Shown in pieces: positions 1-6,327 of a stretch of DNA of 11,420 nt; the first letter of the stretch is position 1, and every line of letters starts with the position of its first letter. The DNA lies in NCBI GenBank assembly GCA_031549175.1, contig JAVBQH010000105.1, positions 1-11,420 of the forward strand, read 5' to 3'. Both the position numbers and the translations under genes were made by a program. The notes under the pieces were generated by a model. The model saw only the letters and a program-made list of their open reading frames with translations. It searched no databases and was not told the origin of the DNA. Source of the DNA: WRIS01 sp031549175. GTDB taxonomy: Bacteria > Actinomycetota > Coriobacteriia > Coriobacteriales > Eggerthellaceae.

Positions 1-57
1 GGCAACCAGGATATCCTGGTCATCAGGTACGGCTTTGAACATAACTAAAATCTTCAT
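1..57 (-). CDS. Electron transfer flavoprotein beta subunit (EtfB/FixA-like), N-terminal fragment
   Basis: Only the first 19 codons are in the window; the gene runs off the left edge. The peptide reads MKILVMFKAVPDDQDILVA. The pattern MKI-hydrophobic-V-x-x-K-x-VPD-x-xD is the first beta strand and nucleotide-binding loop of EtfB/FixA proteins, which pair with EtfA/FixB to carry electrons between acyl-CoA dehydrogenases or reductases and other redox partners in the cytoplasm. A GAGAAAGG Shine-Dalgarno lies about 7 nt upstream of the ATG (57-55), and a good sigma-A-type promoter lies about 50 nt further up. The gene is divergent from a cupin regulator and acyl-CoA ligase, which suits acyl-CoA metabolism. 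The fragment is short, so the family call rests on one motif; another Rossmann-like protein is possible but less likely. Confidence 0.62.
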   Translation of the reverse strand, partial: MKILVMFKAVPDDQDILVA

Positions 58-105
58 TCCAAACCTTTCTCAAATAGATACGCATACTCATGTTTTGTCC
101 GAATC

Positions 106-142
106 TTATCCCTTTATAGTGAAAATACATCTGCGTAGTCAA
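106..142 (-). promoter_or_regulatory. Promoter for the etfB-like gene
   Basis: On the minus strand, TTGACT (137-142) and TATAAA (113-118) are 18 bp apart. Each hexamer matches the sigma-70/sigma-A consensus at five of six positions. The predicted start near 106 gives a 5' UTR of about 49 nt before the ATG at 57, with a Shine-Dalgarno in place. Confidence 0.6.
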
Positions 143-244
143 CAGACATGTTTAATGATTTAGGACATAAAAATAAATGTGTAACCTTATACATGGTGAA
201 TGGCTAAAGCGCATGCTGACGAGAGATGCGAAAAAGGTATGACG

Positions 245-270
245 CCCTTTCCCATTCCATAAGGGAAGGG
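245..270. repeat. Imperfect palindrome
   Basis: The arms CCCTT-T-CCC (245-253) and GGGAAGGG (263-270) pair over 8 bp with one bulged T, around a 9-nt A/T-rich loop. It may be a degraded member of the palindrome family seen elsewhere in the window, or a weak hairpin in the regulator's leader. Confidence 0.4.
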
Positions 271-294
271 TGCTACTCCACCCGAAATCAGGCA

Positions 295-331
295 CAAATG
301 AGAAAAAGAGGCCGCCCCTTTTTCTCATTTG
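295..331. repeat. Long palindrome upstream of cupin regulator
   Basis: Two 17-nt arms (295-311 and 315-331) pair with a single A/C mismatch (309 with 317) around a CCG loop. The arms contain GAGAAAAA followed by G-rich bases and the complement CCCCTTTTTCTC, like the element at 8694-8725, so it may be a diverged member of that family. It ends 60 nt before the regulator's ATG and could be a terminator, a transcript-stability hairpin or a mobile repeat. Confidence 0.6.
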
Positions 332-391
332 CTACAATACGGTATCGTCCCTGTGACGACGGCAGGGCAGAAAGAGAAAGGTTGGCCGATA

Positions 392-970
392 ATGGCGACA
401 GCAGAAAAGCTCGGAAATAAGATAACAACCCTGCGGGAGTCCCTCGGGCTCACGCAAGAAGAGCTTGCGACACGCTGTGCCTGCGACCTATCGGTGATAC
501 AAGGGCTCGAGGCCGGCGAAATGGCCCCTTCGCTTGCGCCGCTTATCAAGATCACCCGGGCGCTCGGCGTCCGACTGGGCACCCTGATGGACGATGACGA
601 CGCCCTGGGGCCAATCTACCTCAAAGCCGACGAGATCGCCGAGGCAACGCGCATGCACAGCCTCGAAACGGTATCAGACGCAGGCGACCTGCGATTTTTC
701 AGCCTCGCCGAAGGTCGGGCGTCGCGTCATATGGATCCCTTCATAATTACGATCACGCCGTCGGGCGAAATGGACCACGAGCTTTCCCAACACGAAGGCG
801 AGGAGTTCCTTTACGGCATGGAGGGCTGTATCGAGATCGAGTACGGCAAGGAAATCTATGTCCTCCATCCCGGGGAAAGCATCTATTACGACTCCATCGT
901 GCCGCATCAGGTGCGTGCCCATGACGACCAGGCTGCGAAATTCCTCGCTGTCGTGTACACACCCTTCTAG
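392..970 (+). CDS. XRE-family HTH / cupin_2 transcriptional regulator
   Basis: This 192-residue cytoplasmic protein is probably a DNA-binding regulator with a small-molecule sensing domain. Residues 8-62 form an XRE/Cro-type helix-turn-helix (LRESLGLTQEELATRCACD, then an SVIQGLEAGE recognition region). Residues 118-190 form a cupin barrel with H129, H134, E138 and H172 as the likely metal- or ligand-binding set (HEGEEFLYGMEG and PHQV). I chose the ATG at 392 because GAAAGG lies about 10 nt upstream and the HTH begins right after it; a TTG at 329 would start inside the long palindrome. The gene ends 8 bp before an acyl-CoA ligase, and the two probably form one transcript. In known families this architecture often sits beside the pathway it controls, so its ligand may be a carboxylate or acyl-CoA handled by the ligase; that is inference. 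Confidence 0.88.
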   Translation: MATAEKLGNKITTLRESLGLTQEELATRCACDLSVIQGLEAGEMAPSLAPLIKITRALGVRLGTLMDDDDALGPIYLKADEIAEATRMHSLETVSDAGDLRFFSLAEGRASRHMDPFIITITPSGEMDHELSQHEGEEFLYGMEGCIEIEYGKEIYVLHPGESIYYDSIVPHQVRAHDDQAAKFLAVVYTPF

Positions 971-978
971 GAGAGACC

Positions 979-2667
979 ATGCCTGCTAAAGAGGATTACA
1001 AGGGCGAGCCCGGCTCTCCCGATTATAAGCTGCACTCAGAAAAGACCATCGGCGCCTATTTCAAAGACCAGGTGGCCGCAGATCCCGACCATGAATTCGT
1101 GGTCTATCCCGACCGATCGCTTCGATGGTCGTATAAGGACTTCGACGAGCGCAGCGACAACCTGGCGCGCGGGCTGCTTGCCATCGGCATGAAGCCAGGC
1201 GACCATCTGGGCGTCTGGGCACGCAACATCCCCGACTGGCTCACCTTCATGTACGCCACCGCAAAGATCGGCGTCGTCATGGTCACGGTGAACCCTGTCT
1301 ATAAGAGCCACGAGCTTGCCTATGTGCTGAAGCAGTCCGACATGAAGGCGCTCTGCATCATCGACGCTTACCGCGATGTCGATTACATCGAGATCATTCG
1401 CGAGCTTGTGCCCGAGTCGCTCACGTGCCAACGGGGACACCTTGCCTCAGACGAGTTCCCCATGCTCGAGAACCTGATCTACATGGGGCCAGAAAAGCAC
1501 CGCGGGTTCTACAGCGTGCCCGAGCTCTTGCTGTTGGGCGACCATATGCCCGACGACGCGCTCGAGGGCGCCATTGCGCAGTTCGGAAACAACGACGTGG
1601 TCATGATGCAGTACACGAGCGGCACGACAGGGTTTCCCAAGGGCGTCATGCTGACGCACCGTAATATTTTGAACAACGGCTTCTACATTGGGGAAGGCCA
1701 GGCGCTCACGCCCGAAGACCGCGTCTGCCTGCCCGTTCCCTTCTTCCATTGCTTCGGCTGCGTGCTGGGTGTCATGGCCTGCCTGACCCACCGGGCCACG
1801 ATGGTCATCGTCGAGAACTTCGATGCCGGCCTTGTGTTGCAGGCCGTGCATAAAGAACGGGCAACAGCGTTGTATGGCGTGCCGACCATGTTCATCGCCG
1901 AGCTCAACCACCCCGACTTCGACCAGTTCGACCTCACGAGCCTCCGGACCGGCATCATGGCCGGCAGCCCTTGTCCACCCGAGACGATGCGCGAGGTCAT
2001 CGACCGCATGCACGCAAGCGAGCTCACCATCTGCTACGGGCTGACCGAGACGAGCCCCGTGTTCACGCAGACGACGATACATGACGACCTCGAGCACAAG
2101 TGCGAGACCATCGGCCGCAAGCACGACCCTGTGCTCGTCCGTATCATCGACCCTGATACAGGGCGGATCTGTGGCGTGAACGAGCCGGGGGAACTGTGCT
2201 GCAAAGGCTACAACGTCATGAAGGGCTACTACCATATGCCCGAGGAGACGGCCCATGCGATCGACGCAGACGGTTACCTGCATTCAGGTGATTTGGGAAC
2301 CGTCGACGAGGACGGCTATTACCGCATCATCGGCCGTGTGAAGGACATGATCATCCGCGGAGGAGAGAACATCTATCCGCTTGAGGTCGAGAACTTCTAC
2401 CTGACGATGCCGGGTGTGCTTGACGTGCAGGTCATCGGTATCCCCGATGAGAAATACGGCGAGATCGTCGGCGCGTTCATCCGCAAACGTCCCGGTTTCG
2501 AGGGGCTGGACGAGGAAGAGGTGCGCGATTACGGCAGGGAGCGTATGGCCCGCTACAAGGTGCCCAAGCACGTGTTCTTCGTCGACGACTTCCCGATGAC
2601 GGCGTCGAACAAGATCCAGAAGTACCGGCTGCGCGAGATGGCGCAGGAGGCGTTGGGTCTGCTCTGA
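979..2667 (+). CDS. AMP-forming acyl-CoA synthetase/ligase (ANL superfamily)
   Basis: This 562-residue enzyme activates a carboxylic acid with ATP and joins it to CoA through an acyl-adenylate. Visible ANL motifs are the phosphate loop YTSGTTGFPKG (212-222), YGLTETSP (353-360), YLHSGDLG (433-440), the hinge region GRVKDMIIRGGENIYPLEVE (452-471) and the C-terminal SNKIQK (543-548), where K545 should be the catalytic lysine. The usual Gly before that lysine is Asn here. Length and motifs fit medium- or long-chain fatty-acid or CaiC-like ligases; the substrate cannot be read from sequence. No signal peptide or membrane segment is seen. The Shine-Dalgarno AGGAG (969-973) overlaps the stop codon of the cupin regulator, which suggests translational coupling. 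The nearby divergent EtfB-like gene supports a role in feeding acyl-CoA into a flavin-linked reduction or oxidation. Confidence 0.92.
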   Translation: MPAKEDYKGEPGSPDYKLHSEKTIGAYFKDQVAADPDHEFVVYPDRSLRWSYKDFDERSDNLARGLLAIGMKPGDHLGVWARNIPDWLTFMYATAKIGVVMVTVNPVYKSHELAYVLKQSDMKALCIIDAYRDVDYIEIIRELVPESLTCQRGHLASDEFPMLENLIYMGPEKHRGFYSVPELLLLGDHMPDDALEGAIAQFGNNDVVMMQYTSGTTGFPKGVMLTHRNILNNGFYIGEGQALTPEDRVCLPVPFFHCFGCVLGVMACLTHRATMVIVENFDAGLVLQAVHKERATALYGVPTMFIAELNHPDFDQFDLTSLRTGIMAGSPCPPETMREVIDRMHASELTICYGLTETSPVFTQTTIHDDLEHKCETIGRKHDPVLVRIIDPDTGRICGVNEPGELCCKGYNVMKGYYHMPEETAHAIDADGYLHSGDLGTVDEDGYYRIIGRVKDMIIRGGENIYPLEVENFYLTMPGVLDVQVIGIPDEKYGEIVGAFIRKRPGFEGLDEEEVRDYGRERMARYKVPKHVFFVDDFPMTASNKIQKYRLREMAQEALGLL

Positions 2668-2668
2668 G

Positions 2669-2696
2669 CGTGCAAAGAGGTCAGACCTTTTGCACG
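2669..2696. repeat. Short palindromic repeat (REP-like), copy 1
   Basis: This 28-nt palindrome has arms CGTGCAAA and TTTTGCACG with the central core GGTCAGACC and one bulged G. It matches the element at 9396-9423 at 23 of 28 positions and shares its core with the inverted element at 8735-8763. It fills the whole gap between two convergent genes (stop codons end at 2667 and begin at 2698), so it could also act as a bidirectional hairpin terminator, although neither side has a strong T-run. Confidence 0.72.
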
Positions 2697-2697
2697 T

Positions 2698-4467
2698 TTA
2701 CACGCTTCGCCTGCGGAATGCATGGGCAAGCAGCAATCCCCCTAAGCCCGCTGCCACTAAAAAGACAAGCCCCATGACCTCGATCCCGTCACCGGTGGGG
2801 GCGAGCCCTCCCGGTTGGGAAGGGGTTGGAAGAGGCGTGGGTCCAGGTGTGGGTGGCGTCGGGGTATTCCATTTGGCGTAGAGCGTGGTGTCTGCAGAGA
2901 CCGTGTCGGCCGCAAAGTCCCACGGCACGGTGCAGCCGGCGTCCTTGTACCAGCCCCCAAAGGAGTAGCCCTCCTTGGTCGGAGGGGGCACCGGCGCAAG
3001 GATCGTCGAGCCATCGGCGACGCCGGTCAAAGGTGCTACCGGGCTTCCGCCCAGCGAGTCAAAGGCAACATCGAAGGTCGTGGAAAGCTGCCACAGATAG
3101 ACTTCCCAGGCAAGAGCTCCAGCGGGAGGGTTGATGATGAGGTTTTCCGCCCAAGAATCAAAGGCGACCATCTTCCCATCACCCGAAACCGAAGGATAGT
3201 CCGAGTGGTAGTCGGCGACCACCCCTGTCGCATTGACGCTCACACAGGTAAGCACTCCATTGGTCATATCCCGCACAAACGCCTGTCGGCGCCCGTTAAG
3301 GGCGACGTCGGTTGTCAAATCGGTCGCCGAGGAAACGAAGGCGACGTATCTGCCGTCGGATGAAAGCGTTACGCTGTAGGAAATGTCATTCCCAGTCTGG
3401 GCACCCGACGGAATGACGCTTGCGCATGCGGTGGTTCCTGCCTGAAGGTTACGTATGAACACGTCCGAATATCCATTGACGTCAATGAGTCCTTGGACCA
3501 GGCCTGACGCTTCAGATTCGAAGGCAAGGCGCGTGCCGTCAGATGAGAAAGTCGGCTTGGTAGAAGGTCTGATGGCTTGCGTGCCATCCCAATTGAGGCT
3601 TATGCACTGCATTGTGGGGCTCGGGGTGGCAACATCGCACATAAAGACATCGGCTGCCGCGCCGGTATGCCCTGCCACGAGATCCGTAGCGGTGCTGTCA
3701 AAAGCAACCTTCATGCCGCCCGGCGAAAGGGCAGGTCTAAAACAACCCTGGTTCGATTTCTGCCCGGCAGCGTTGACGCTCGCGCAACTCAAAGGGCCCA
3801 AGGTACCGGAGGCAAAGCTCCTGACATATACAGCCTTGTCAACAACCGGCCCCGAGGCCGGGTCGAGATTGGTTGCAGAAGAAGCGAAGGCGATGGTGCT
3901 TCCGTCGTCGGATATTGCGGCATCTACCGAAGCGCCGTTCGCCTGGTCTCCAATATCGGTGACACTCAGGCACCAGATCTTTCCTGTTGAGACCTCACAG
4001 AGGAAAACGTCGGACACGCCGTTGGTATCCCCAAGGGGAAGGTTTTCCGCCCCCAGATCACTAGCGAGCGATTCGAAGACGACATATCGCCCATCACCGG
4101 ATACCTTTACGTTCTGCGACGCGCCATTGCCTCCTATGCCAAGGGGCCCGGGCGTCAAGAGTCGGTTAGAGGAGCCGGCGATCGAAAGGCTCTTCACAAA
4201 GATGTTCCCGTTGCCATTCGAGGCGGGGGCTACGAGGTTCGTGGAGGCGGAATCGAAGGCCAAGGCTGTACCGTCCGTCGAAATCTTGGGATTCCTCGAA
4301 TCGCCATCGCTGCCGCTACTACCGTCGGTGCTGATAGTAATAAGCTCCAAGGACGACGTGGTCGTCTGGGCAAAAGCAAGGGAGGGGATGGAAAGGAGGC
4401 ACATCAACAGGAGCGAGAGCATGACGGCAGTGAAGCGGGAAACATCTAAAGCAGCACGATTTTTCAT
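2698..4467 (-). CDS. Secreted beta-propeller protein with InlB-type repeat and LAPTG sortase signal
   Basis: This 589-residue predicted cell-wall-anchored protein has no assigned function. Residues 1-33 are a signal peptide (hydrophobic core, cleavage likely after AFA). Seven repeats follow, spaced 60-63 residues apart, each with a signature like ISxDGxxxAFxSxATxL; this is the TolB/PD40-type propeller repeat, and seven copies would close one propeller. Residues about 464-534 form a Listeria-Bacteroides (InlB B, Flg_new) repeat ending in TTLYAKW, followed by a Pro/Thr-rich spacer. The end has LAPTG (555-559), a hydrophobic segment (about 564-584) and RRRSV, a complete sortase signal; LAxTG is typical of class E sortases. 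I chose the ATG at 4467 over one at 4512 because AAAGGAA precedes it and the signal peptide starts there. Its role may be adhesion or ligand binding at the surface. Confidence 0.86.
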   Translation of the reverse strand: MKNRAALDVSRFTAVMLSLLLMCLLSIPSLAFAQTTTSSLELITISTDGSSGSDGDSRNPKISTDGTALAFDSASTNLVAPASNGNGNIFVKSLSIAGSSNRLLTPGPLGIGGNGASQNVKVSGDGRYVVFESLASDLGAENLPLGDTNGVSDVFLCEVSTGKIWCLSVTDIGDQANGASVDAAISDDGSTIAFASSATNLDPASGPVVDKAVYVRSFASGTLGPLSCASVNAAGQKSNQGCFRPALSPGGMKVAFDSTATDLVAGHTGAAADVFMCDVATPSPTMQCISLNWDGTQAIRPSTKPTFSSDGTRLAFESEASGLVQGLIDVNGYSDVFIRNLQAGTTACASVIPSGAQTGNDISYSVTLSSDGRYVAFVSSATDLTTDVALNGRRQAFVRDMTNGVLTCVSVNATGVVADYHSDYPSVSGDGKMVAFDSWAENLIINPPAGALAWEVYLWQLSTTFDVAFDSLGGSPVAPLTGVADGSTILAPVPPPTKEGYSFGGWYKDAGCTVPWDFAADTVSADTTLYAKWNTPTPPTPGPTPLPTPSQPGGLAPTGDGIEVMGLVFLVAAGLGGLLLAHAFRRRSV

Positions 4468-4512
4468 GGGCGATTCCTTTAGATTCTGCGTAGAAATATA
4501 TTTTTTGATCAT

Positions 4513-4549
4513 GGCAGATAGAATAAGGATTACCCTAGTATATTGTCAA
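4513..4549 (-). promoter_or_regulatory. Promoter for the surface protein gene
   Basis: On the minus strand, a perfect TTGACA (4544-4549) is followed after 18 bp by TATTCT (4520-4525, four of six matches). The predicted start near 4513 leaves about 45 nt before the chosen ATG. The same position would make the alternative ATG at 4512 leaderless. Confidence 0.6.
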
Positions 4550-4597
4550 CTCCTTTTACCGGAGACTGACCGCCTCGATTTTCGACAAAACTTTCTC

Positions 4598-4626
4598 TTG
4601 CTTACACGCCGCCGGGCGTATATAAT
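4598..4626 (+). promoter_or_regulatory. Promoter for the ribosomal protein cluster beginning with rplB
   Basis: TTGCTT (4598-4603) and a perfect TATAAT (4621-4626) are exactly 17 bp apart, with a G/C-rich spacer. Transcription should start near 4633, about 216 nt before rplB. The promoter is back to back with that of the surface protein, the two -35 boxes being about 48 bp apart. It is the only strong plus-strand promoter I see ahead of the ribosomal genes. Confidence 0.72.
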
Positions 4627-4632
4627 TTTCTG

Positions 4633-4848
4633 TTGCGTCTGGTGTCATATAGATACACCCGGGCGCGTGGAACTCCGGAATCGCAGATGCCCCACTCCCA
4701 ACGGGCATGAGGCGGTGAGCGGGGCCACATCGACAAACATGGGTCTTCTGGTGTACGTAGGGAGTGTGCGTGCGAGCAGGGGCCAAAGAGGGGCTCGTGG
4801 CCGCCGAGACGGCAAGCCACAAGGGCCCGAGGAAGGAACTTATAGGAA
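4633..4848 (+). promoter_or_regulatory. Structured 5' leader of rplB (candidate autoregulatory RNA)
   Basis: This region has no credible gene. The strongest structure is a compound hairpin at 4791-4828: GGGCTC (4791-4796) with GGGCCC (4823-4828, one G-U pair), GTGGC (4797-4801) with GCCAC (4816-4820), and GCCG (4803-4806) with CGGC (4810-4813) around an AGA loop. It ends 2 nt before the GGAAGGAA ribosome binding site (4831-4838). Weaker hairpins are GGTGT/ACACC (4641-4659) and ATGCCC/GGGCAT (4687-4708). GGCCAC at 4723-4728 could pair with GTGGCC at 4797-4802 and compete with the large hairpin. Ribosomal operon leaders often bind one of their own products, but I cannot name a ligand. Confidence 0.5.
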
Positions 4849-5679
4849 ATGGGAGTTAAACAGTACAAGCCGACAAGCCCCGGCAGGCGCTTTCAGACGG
4901 TTTCGGATTTTGCCGAAGTCACCTGCACCACGCCGGAAAAGTCGCTGTTGACGCCTCTGCCAAAAAAGGCAGGTCGCAACAACTATGGGCGTATCACTAC
5001 GCGCCATCAGGGCGGCGGAGCAAAACGCCGTTACCGTATCATCGATTTCAAGCGCAACAAGGACGGCATCCCCGCCAAAGTCGCGACTATTGAATACGAT
5101 CCCAACCGCAGCTCCCGCATCGCATTGCTCAACTATGCAGACGGAGAGAAGCGCTACATCCTCCACCCGAAGGGCCTGTGTGTGGGCGACAAGGTCATGA
5201 GCGGCGTCGATGCAGACATCAAGCCGGGCAACGCCTTGCCGCTGTCTGCGATCCCCGTCGGCACGGTCGTACATGCGGTTGAGCTCCAGCCCGGCCGCGG
5301 TGCGGCGATCGCCCGCTCTGCCGGCACCAGCATCCAGCTCATGGGCAAGGAGGGCAAGTACGCCATCCTCCGCATGCCGTCCTCCGAAATGCGCCGCGTG
5401 CTCATCGACTGCCGCGCAACCATCGGCGAGGTCGGCAATGCCGAGCATGCCAACATCAAGATCGGCAAGGCAGGCCGCAACCGTTGGAAGGGCATCCGCC
5501 CCACCGTCCGCGGTACGGTCATGAACCCGGTCGACCATCCCCATGGCGGCGGCGAAGGCAAGAACAAGTCTGCCGGCCGTCACCCGGTCACCCCTTGGGG
5601 CGTTCCCACCAAGGGCCATCGCACCCGCAATACCAAGAAGGCTTCGAGCCGCTTGATCATTCGTCGTCGCAAGAAGTAG
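4849..5679 (+). CDS. rplB: 50S ribosomal protein L2
   Basis: This 276-residue protein of the large subunit binds 23S rRNA near the peptidyl transferase centre and is needed for subunit joining. The family signature MNPVDHPHGGGEG lies at residues 225-237, including the conserved histidine (about H230) and Gly-rich loop, followed by SAGRHPVTPWG and a basic C-terminus RRRKK. The length is normal for bacteria. The ATG at 4849 follows GGAAGGAA by about 10 nt, and the N-terminus MGVKQYKPTSPGRR is typical. In most bacteria rplB is the fifth gene of the S10 operon after rpsJ, rplC, rplD and rplW; here those four genes are missing and rplB is first, behind its own promoter and leader. No remnant of L23 was recognised in the upstream frames. 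Confidence 0.98.
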   Translation: MGVKQYKPTSPGRRFQTVSDFAEVTCTTPEKSLLTPLPKKAGRNNYGRITTRHQGGGAKRRYRIIDFKRNKDGIPAKVATIEYDPNRSSRIALLNYADGEKRYILHPKGLCVGDKVMSGVDADIKPGNALPLSAIPVGTVVHAVELQPGRGAAIARSAGTSIQLMGKEGKYAILRMPSSEMRRVLIDCRATIGEVGNAEHANIKIGKAGRNRWKGIRPTVRGTVMNPVDHPHGGGEGKNKSAGRHPVTPWGVPTKGHRTRNTKKASSRLIIRRRKK

Positions 5680-5694
5680 CGGTAAGGAGTAAAT

Positions 5695-5967
5695 GTGAGT
5701 AGAAGTCTGAAAAAAGGTCCCTTCGTTGATCCGCGCCTCCTCGATCGCATCGAAGCGATGAATGCGGCCGGTGAAAAGGAAGTCATCAAGACCTGGTCGC
5801 GCGCGAGCACCATCTTCCCGGAAATGGTGGGTCACACCATTGCCGTCCATGATGGCCGCAAGCACGTGCCCGTATATGTAACCGAGTCCATGGTCGGCCA
5901 CAAGCTCGGAGAGTTCGCGCCTTCGCGTACCTTCCGCGGCCATTCCGCCGACAAGGGCAAGCGATAA
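5695..5967 (+). CDS. rpsS: 30S ribosomal protein S19
   Basis: This 90-residue small-subunit protein sits in the 30S head near the A site, with S13. The start SRSLKKGPFVD and the signature from about residue 53 (DGRKHVPVYVTESMVGHKLG through EFAPSR) are diagnostic, and the length is standard. The start codon is GTG at 5695, with AAGGAG (5684-5689) 5 nt upstream. An ATG at 5693 overlaps it in another frame but is followed at once by TGA, so it cannot be the real start. The gap from rplB is 15 nt, consistent with one operon. Confidence 0.98.
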   Translation: MSRSLKKGPFVDPRLLDRIEAMNAAGEKEVIKTWSRASTIFPEMVGHTIAVHDGRKHVPVYVTESMVGHKLGEFAPSRTFRGHSADKGKR

Positions 5968-5979
5968 GGGGGCAGTGAG

Positions 5980-6321
5980 ATGGAAGCTAAAGCAGTATCA
6001 CGTTTCGTCCGGGTGTCGCCTCGCAAAGCCCGTATCGTCATCGATCAGATCCGAGGGAAGTCGGTTATCGACGCGCTCGAGATCCTCAGGTTCACCAATC
6101 GCGCCGTGGCTGAAATAGTCGAGAAGACGTTGAACTCTGCGGTTGCGAACGCTGAGAACAACCTGCATGCACGTTCTGAGACGCTTGTCGTCAAAAAGGC
6201 CTTCGCAGACGAAGGCCCCACTTTGAACCGCATTCGTCCGCGTGCCAAAGGCTCGGCCTCGCGTATTCGCAAGCGCACCAGCCACATTACTATTATCGTT
6301 GCACCGCGAGAGGAGGCCTAA
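5980..6321 (+). CDS. rplV: 50S ribosomal protein L22
   Basis: This 113-residue large-subunit protein has a long beta-hairpin that lines the peptide exit tunnel; that loop in other bacteria is where macrolide-resistance changes occur. The N-terminal segment RFVRVSPRKARIVIDQIRGK and the signature with GPTLNRIRPRAKGSASRIRKR (79-99) identify it; the hairpin is about residues 81-97 and no insertion or deletion is obvious. The start ATG has a G-rich stretch (5966-5972) about 7 nt upstream. The gap after rpsS is 12 nt, and rpsC follows 6 nt later. Confidence 0.98.
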   Translation: MEAKAVSRFVRVSPRKARIVIDQIRGKSVIDALEILRFTNRAVAEIVEKTLNSAVANAENNLHARSETLVVKKAFADEGPTLNRIRPRAKGSASRIRKRTSHITIIVAPREEA

Positions 6322-6327
6322 AGCCCT

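Larger units (their letters stand above)
58..391. other. Intergenic region between divergent etfB-like and cupin-regulator genes
   Basis: This 334-bp stretch holds no convincing gene. The left half (58-230) is clearly more A/T-rich than the flanking genes and carries the minus-strand promoter. The right half carries two palindromes (245-270 and 295-331). A 64-codon reading frame at 226-420 has no family resemblance and overlaps the start of the regulator, so I do not call it. No good promoter for the regulator is visible: TACAAT at 333-338 could be a -10, but nothing at the right spacing resembles a -35. Confidence 0.6.

Noticed and set aside
333..338. TACAAT as a -10 box for the cupin regulator
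   Set aside because: At 16-18 bp upstream lies the G/C-rich centre of the palindrome, with nothing like a -35 box.
1447..2283. Minus-strand open frame of 278 codons inside the acyl-CoA ligase
   Set aside because: It is antisense to a ligase with all ANL motifs intact, and has no ribosome binding site or domain.
4739..4848. Possible small gene or L23 remnant ahead of rplB
   Set aside because: The ATG at 4739 lacks a ribosome binding site and its frame continues into rplB in the wrong register. None of the three frames resembles the L23 C-terminus.
3455..4951. Plus-strand open frame of 498 codons opposite the surface protein
   Set aside because: It has no recognisable domain, lies wholly antisense to a gene with clear domains, signal peptide and anchor, and runs into rplB in the wrong frame. 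It is a by-product of high-GC codon use.
4840..5943. Minus-strand open frame of 367 codons opposite rplB and rpsS
   Set aside because: The opposite strand encodes unmistakable L2 and S19; the antisense product has no family resemblance.
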